From JAWLHA01 sp041690535 (GTDB taxonomy: Bacteria; Pseudomonadota; Gammaproteobacteria; Thiohalomonadales; Thiohalomonadaceae), in NCBI GenBank assembly GCA_041690535.1, contig JAWLHA010000080.1, forward strand, positions 1-16,678: 16,678 nt of DNA, read 5' to 3'. A program made the translations under genes and the position numbers. Positions 13,473 through 16,678 of the stretch are shown here, piece by piece. The notes under the pieces were generated by a model, which worked only from the letters and a program-made list of their open reading frames with translations, ran no database searches and had not been told where the DNA came from. Positions within the stretch are counted from its first letter, which is position 1. Each line of letters starts with the position of its first letter.

Positions 13473-14660
13473 TCACTCCTGAGCGACTTTGAGGCTCGCG
13501 GCGGGGGGCGCGGAAGTCGCTGAATGGGCGGCCGCTTCGGCCTCCTCCTTCTCCTCGAGGCTCAAGCCCGCCCCCAGACCAGCACCGGCCGACTGGGGGG
13601 CCGTTTCAGACAGGTTGATGCGCAGTCGCAGGTTGTTGGGGGAGTCGGCGTTCTTCAGCGCCTCTTCCAGCCCGATACGCCCTTCCTTGTAGAGCTTGAA
13701 CAGGGCGCTGTCGAAGGTCTGCATGCCCATATTCTCCGACTTCTCCATCACTTCCTTGATTCCATGCACGTCGCCCCGCTTGATGAGTTCCTGCACGGTG
13801 GGGGAACCGAGCAGTACCTCGATGGCTGCAGCCCTTTTGCCGTCCACGGTGGGGACCAGCCGTTGTGAGACGAAGGCGCGCAGGTTGCTGGAGAGGTCCT
13901 GCAGAAGCTGGTTGCGGCGTTCTTCGGGGAAGAAGTTGATGATTCGGTCCAGGGCCTGGTTGGCGTTATTGGCGTGCAGGGTGGAGATGGCGAGGTGACC
14001 GGTCTCGGCGAACGCCAGGGCGTGCTCCATGGTCTCGCGGTCGCGAATCTCCCCGATCAGGATGACGTCGGGGGCCTGACGCAGGGTGTTCTTCAGGGCA
14101 TCGGCGAAGCTCAGGGTGTCCACCCCCACTTCACGCTGGTTCACGATGCTTTTCTTGTGGGGATGGACGAACTCAATGGGATCTTCCACCGTAATGATGT
14201 GGCCACCGCTGTTGGTGTTGCGGTGATCGATCAAGGCCGCCAAAGAGGTGGATTTGCCCGAGCCGGTTCCCCCCACAAACAGTACCAGCCCGCGCTTGGT
14301 CATGATGACCTCCTTGAGCACGGGGGGAAGGCCCAGGTCGTCGAAGCGGGGAATTTCGGTCTTGATATTCCGCACGACCATGGAGACTTCGTTGCGCTGC
14401 TTGAAGATGTTCACCCGGAAGCGACCGACGCCCCGTTCCGAGATTGCGAGGTTCATCTCCAAGCTTCTCTCGAATTCCTCAATCTGCCCGGCGTCCATGA
14501 CCTGGTAGGCGATCTCCTTGACTTGCCCCGCGGTGAGAGTGGTGCGTTCAAGGGGTTTCAACACACCGTGGAACTTGGCACAAGGAGGCGCACCCGTGCT
14601 CAAATACAGGTCGGAGCCGTCCTTCATGGCGAGAATCTTGAGGTAATCCTTGAACTCCAT
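13473..14660 (-). CDS. pilU: Type IV pilus retraction-associated ATPase PilU
   Basis: PilU is a hexameric cytoplasmic ATPase that assists PilT in retracting type IV pili. The 395 residues begin MEFKDYLKILAMKDGSDLYL, closer to PilU than to PilT. Walker A is FVGGTGSGKST (about 128-138), followed by the Asp box (ITVEDPIEFVH), Walker B (DVILIGEIRDRETMEHALAF) and His box (AISTLHANNANQALDRII). The C-terminus carries MQTFDSALFKLYKEGRI. After the conserved NLRLRINL there is an extra Ala/Glu/Ser-rich tail of about 40 residues. The ATG at 14660 has AGGAGGAGCA directly before it, and a longer frame reaching into the repeat at 14753 is rejected. pilT, often adjacent, is not in the window. It is divergent from nhaA. 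Confidence 0.93.
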   Translation of the reverse strand: MEFKDYLKILAMKDGSDLYLSTGAPPCAKFHGVLKPLERTTLTAGQVKEIAYQVMDAGQIEEFERSLEMNLAISERGVGRFRVNIFKQRNEVSMVVRNIKTEIPRFDDLGLPPVLKEVIMTKRGLVLFVGGTGSGKSTSLAALIDHRNTNSGGHIITVEDPIEFVHPHKKSIVNQREVGVDTLSFADALKNTLRQAPDVILIGEIRDRETMEHALAFAETGHLAISTLHANNANQALDRIINFFPEERRNQLLQDLSSNLRAFVSQRLVPTVDGKRAAAIEVLLGSPTVQELIKRGDVHGIKEVMEKSENMGMQTFDSALFKLYKEGRIGLEEALKNADSPNNLRLRINLSETAPQSAGAGLGAGLSLEEKEEAEAAAHSATSAPPAASLKVAQE

Positions 14661-14704
14661 TGCTCCTCCTTGGTGGGCAGATGGTTTTCGGAACGAAAGG
14701 GTCA

Positions 14705-14734
14705 ATTTTGCCCGCGTCCACCTCGGACATTCAA
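14705..14734 (-). promoter_or_regulatory. Candidate pilU promoter
   Basis: On the minus strand TTGAAT (14734-14729) and CAAAAT (14710-14705) are 18 bases apart, 45 bp before the pilU ATG. Both hexamers match four of six consensus positions. The -35 lies eight bases from the end of the half repeat element at 14743, so insertion of that repeat may have supplied or trimmed the promoter upstream region. Confidence 0.35.
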
Positions 14735-14742
14735 CTCCCCCA

Positions 14743-14803
14743 CCTGCTTTCAATGACTTACATCCCTAACAGCACGGCCGTGACGTCGTATGCGTCCGCC
14801 CAG
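14743..14803 (+). repeat. Half copy of the palindromic repeat upstream of pilU
   Basis: The inner arm CCTGCTTTCAATGACTTACATC (14743-14764), the linker AGCACGGCCGTGACG and the outer end TGCGTCCGCCCAG are kept. The opposite half is absent. The outer end continues into a perfect 8-bp stem, GCGTCCGC (14792-14799) and GCGGACGC (14813-14820). Confidence 0.75.
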
Positions 14804-14821
14804 CCCTGCTTTGCGGACGCG

Positions 14822-14850
14822 TTCACATCGGATCACGCTCTTGCTACAGT
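14822..14850 (+). promoter_or_regulatory. Sigma-70 promoter of nhaA
   Basis: TTCACA (14822-14827, five of six) and TACAGT (14845-14850, four of six) are separated by exactly 17 bases. Transcription would start near 14857, giving an untranslated leader of about 115 bases to the ATG at 14972, or about 195 to the alternative start at 15053. Confidence 0.6.
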
Positions 14851-14853
14851 AGG

Positions 14854-14971
14854 CTTCCCTGCCAGGGAGGAGGCGTGATAAGGGTTTGGCCCGGGTTGTG
14901 GCTGACCTTGCCAGGCGCGCCCTGCAGGCCGAGTCGGGTGAGATCGGTCGCTGAGTGGCCCGAACCAGTTA
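14854..14971 (+). promoter_or_regulatory. Structured nhaA 5' leader, possible cation-responsive RNA
   Basis: The leader starts with CTTCCCT/AGGGAGG (14854-14870). GGTTTGGCC (14883-14891) can pair with GGCTGACC (14900-14907) around CGGGTTGT. The same GGTTTGG can instead pair over seven bases with CCGAACC (14960-14966), just before the ATG at 14972. CAGG/CCTG forms a further small stem (14912-14924). Mutually exclusive helices ahead of a cation antiporter gene are what a riboswitch would show. Known nhaA leader motifs (nhaA-I and nhaA-II, reported to sense Li+) exist, but I cannot confirm a match by eye. Confidence 0.4.
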
Positions 14972-16426
14972 ATGGCCAAACCACTACGCCCCGGGGTAGA
15001 CTCCCCCCGGCCTGACGACCACTCCCCTGATGAACGTGATGCGATTACCGAGATGACCACGCGAGAGAGCACCTATACCCCTTCCGCCGCATCCGAGCCC
15101 TATGCCCGGTGGGAACGGACCTTCGACCGCATCCTGACGCCGTTCGAGGAGTTCATCCACAGTCAGACCAGCAGCGGCCTGGTCCTCATGGCTGCAGCCC
15201 TGATGGCCTTGGTGGCCGCGAACACGGCCCTGGCCCACACCTACGAGCACCTGCTGCATACGGCGGTGGCCCTGGACATCGGTGGGTGGCGGCTCGAAAA
15301 GACGCTGCACCACTGGATCAATGACGGCCTGATGGCGCTGTTCTTCTTTCTCGTGGGCCTGGAGATCAAGCGCGAGATCCTCGTTGGAGAACTTGCGAGC
15401 GTACGCCAGGCGGCATTGCCGATTTTGGCCGCCATTGGCGGCATGGTGGCTCCCGCGCTCATCTATTTTGCCATCAACCCGGACGGGATCGGTGCCCGTG
15501 GCTGGGGGATCCCCATGGCCACGGACATCGCCTTTGCGGTCGGTGCCCTGGTGCTGCTGGGCAACCGCGTACCCAAGAGCTTGATGATGTTCCTGGTGGC
15601 GCTGGCCATCGTCGATGACCTGGGCGGTGTTCTGGTGATTGCGCTCTTCTATACCGAGGCCATTGCCTATGATGCGCTCGGCATCGCAGTGCTGCTGCTG
15701 GGCACACTGATCGTCCTCAATCTGGGTGGGGTCCGGCGCCCGCTGCCCTATTTCCTGATTGGCGGACTCCTCTGGCTTGCGATGCTGAAGTCAGGCATTC
15801 ATGCCACCGTCGCCGGGGTGCTGGTCGCATTCACGATCCCGGCACGCCCCAAGTACGATCCGGATCGGTTCAGCGCCCACATGCGTGAGCTGATGGCGCG
15901 GTTCGATGCCAGTCATCGGCACGGGGTGGGCATTCTGCGCAATGAAGAGCAGCGCTCTGTCCTGCAGACCATCGAAAACGGCATCCATATGGTCGAGACT
16001 CCACTGCAGCGGCTCGAACACAACTTCCACCTTCCGGTCGGAATGATCATCGTCCCCATCTTCGCCTTGGCCAATGCGGGCATTCCGATCGCCTTCGATC
16101 AGTTGGGTGGGGTGTTGACCGAATCGGTGGCTCTCGGCGTGATCATGGGCCTGGTGCTCGGCAAGTTCGTGGGCATCGCCGGCATCGCCTGGCTGGCCAC
16201 CCGACTTGGCGTTGCGGAGCTGCCCGCGGGTGCGGACATGCGCCATGTGGCGGGTGTCGCGCTGCTGGGAGGCATTGGCTTCACCATGTCCATCTTCATC
16301 GCGGAACTTGGATTTGCCGGCTCGCCGCAGGAACTGCTGATGGCCAAGACAGGCATCCTGTTCGCCTCGATCCTGGCGGGGGTGACCGGCTACTCGTTGC
16401 TGTGGTGGACTGGTCGGCGAAGCTGA
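14972..16426 (+). CDS. nhaA: Na+/H+ antiporter NhaA
   Basis: NhaA exchanges cytoplasmic Na+ or Li+ for external protons in the inner membrane. The 484 residues include the ion-binding aspartate pair in LAIVDDLGGVLVI (E. coli D163/D164), the unwound-helix region GWGIPMATDIAFAVGAL, HHWINDGLMALFFFLVGLEI near the start, and the late helices VAGVALLGGIGFTMSIFIA and ANAGIP. It is about 100 residues longer than E. coli NhaA, owing to a soluble N-terminal extension and a longer charged loop around RFDASHRHGVGILRNEEQRS. The ATG at 14972 is used. The ATG at 15053 (MTTRESTYTP) is a real alternative, and neither has a clear ribosome binding site. It is divergent from pilU and has its own promoter and long leader. 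Fits growth in saline or alkaline conditions. Confidence 0.95.
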   Translation: MAKPLRPGVDSPRPDDHSPDERDAITEMTTRESTYTPSAASEPYARWERTFDRILTPFEEFIHSQTSSGLVLMAAALMALVAANTALAHTYEHLLHTAVALDIGGWRLEKTLHHWINDGLMALFFFLVGLEIKREILVGELASVRQAALPILAAIGGMVAPALIYFAINPDGIGARGWGIPMATDIAFAVGALVLLGNRVPKSLMMFLVALAIVDDLGGVLVIALFYTEAIAYDALGIAVLLLGTLIVLNLGGVRRPLPYFLIGGLLWLAMLKSGIHATVAGVLVAFTIPARPKYDPDRFSAHMRELMARFDASHRHGVGILRNEEQRSVLQTIENGIHMVETPLQRLEHNFHLPVGMIIVPIFALANAGIPIAFDQLGGVLTESVALGVIMGLVLGKFVGIAGIAWLATRLGVAELPAGADMRHVAGVALLGGIGFTMSIFIAELGFAGSPQELLMAKTGILFASILAGVTGYSLLWWTGRRS

Positions 16427-16504
16427 CGCTCCTGGGGCCGCGGACAGGTAAAGGGAACAACCGCCCGTCGTAGTCGGATTCCCTCGCAAGGCACGGGTGA
16501 ATGC

Positions 16505-16678
16505 CAGGGTGAACGCATACGAACGTCACGGCCGTGCTGTGAGCGATGTAAGTCCTTGAAAGCAGGTGCGCTGTGAATACATCCCTGTACGCTCGACGGC
16601 CGCGGCCGCTTCGGGCATCCTGCCCTCCCGCGGCATAAGTGCGTCCTTGCACCAATCCATGCGGCCGACGACCTGCTT
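16505..16678. repeat. Palindromic repeat copy running off the window end
   Basis: Outer end CAGGGTGAACGCA (16505-16517), inner arm GATGTAAGTCCTTGAAAGCAGG (16545-16566), the asymmetric centre, and the start of the opposite inner arm CCTGCTT (16672-16678) are all present. Bases 16621-16678 are identical to 13-70 of the window. Confidence 0.85.

Noticed and set aside
15791..16489. A 232-codon minus-strand frame opposite the end of nhaA
   Set aside because: It is antisense to conserved NhaA helices and has the typical His/Gln/Gly-rich composition of an off-frame read.

Overview
The window is a stretch of chromosome from a GC-rich gammaproteobacterium. The gene order tsaD / rpsU-yqeY-dnaG-rpoD, followed by a CAU-anticodon tRNA, matches the macromolecular-synthesis locus of this class: Pseudomonas has yqeY between rpsU and dnaG, and E. 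coli has ileX just past rpoD. The NhaA antiporter and base composition would suit a halophilic or alkaliphilic lineage, but that is inference and I name no genus.

Layout. 1-114 is the end of a dispersed palindromic repeat. 207-1079 encodes an EamA/DMT-type membrane protein, convergent with tsaD (2120-1107, minus). Divergent from tsaD run rpsU, yqeY, dnaG and rpoD (2264-6769), then a hairpin and tRNA-Ile2 (6843-6919). A 44-base copy of the tRNA 3' end recurs at 11846-11889 with two mismatches, so about 4.97 kb between the copies is a tRNA-targeted genomic island. It holds a tight run of four small genes on the plus strand (7002-8069; the last is split between two frames), a secreted RCC1-repeat protein with a GlyGly-CTERM-like tail, a small membrane protein, a solitary BrnA-type antitoxin with a palindrome over its promoter, and a 41-residue ribbon-helix-helix-like ORF. 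I see no integrase. To the right of the island (11890-13472) lie repeats, a secreted Cys-rich protein and a small unknown protein. Then come pilU (14660-13473, minus) and, divergently, nhaA (14972-16426). The window ends inside another repeat copy.

Function. The left part is housekeeping: tRNA t6A modification, ribosomal protein S21, primase, the primary sigma factor and the AUA-decoding tRNA. The right part covers twitching motility (PilU) and Na+/H+ exchange (NhaA). The island is accessory DNA of unknown role.

Most interesting points: (1) a dense family of about 215-bp palindromic, MITE-like repeats at five places; (2) an integrase-less island in tRNA-Ile2; (3) a long structured nhaA leader behind a good promoter, which could be a cation-responsive RNA; (4) the brnA operator/promoter; (5) the possible frameshift gene with an Rmf-like core and a membrane tail.
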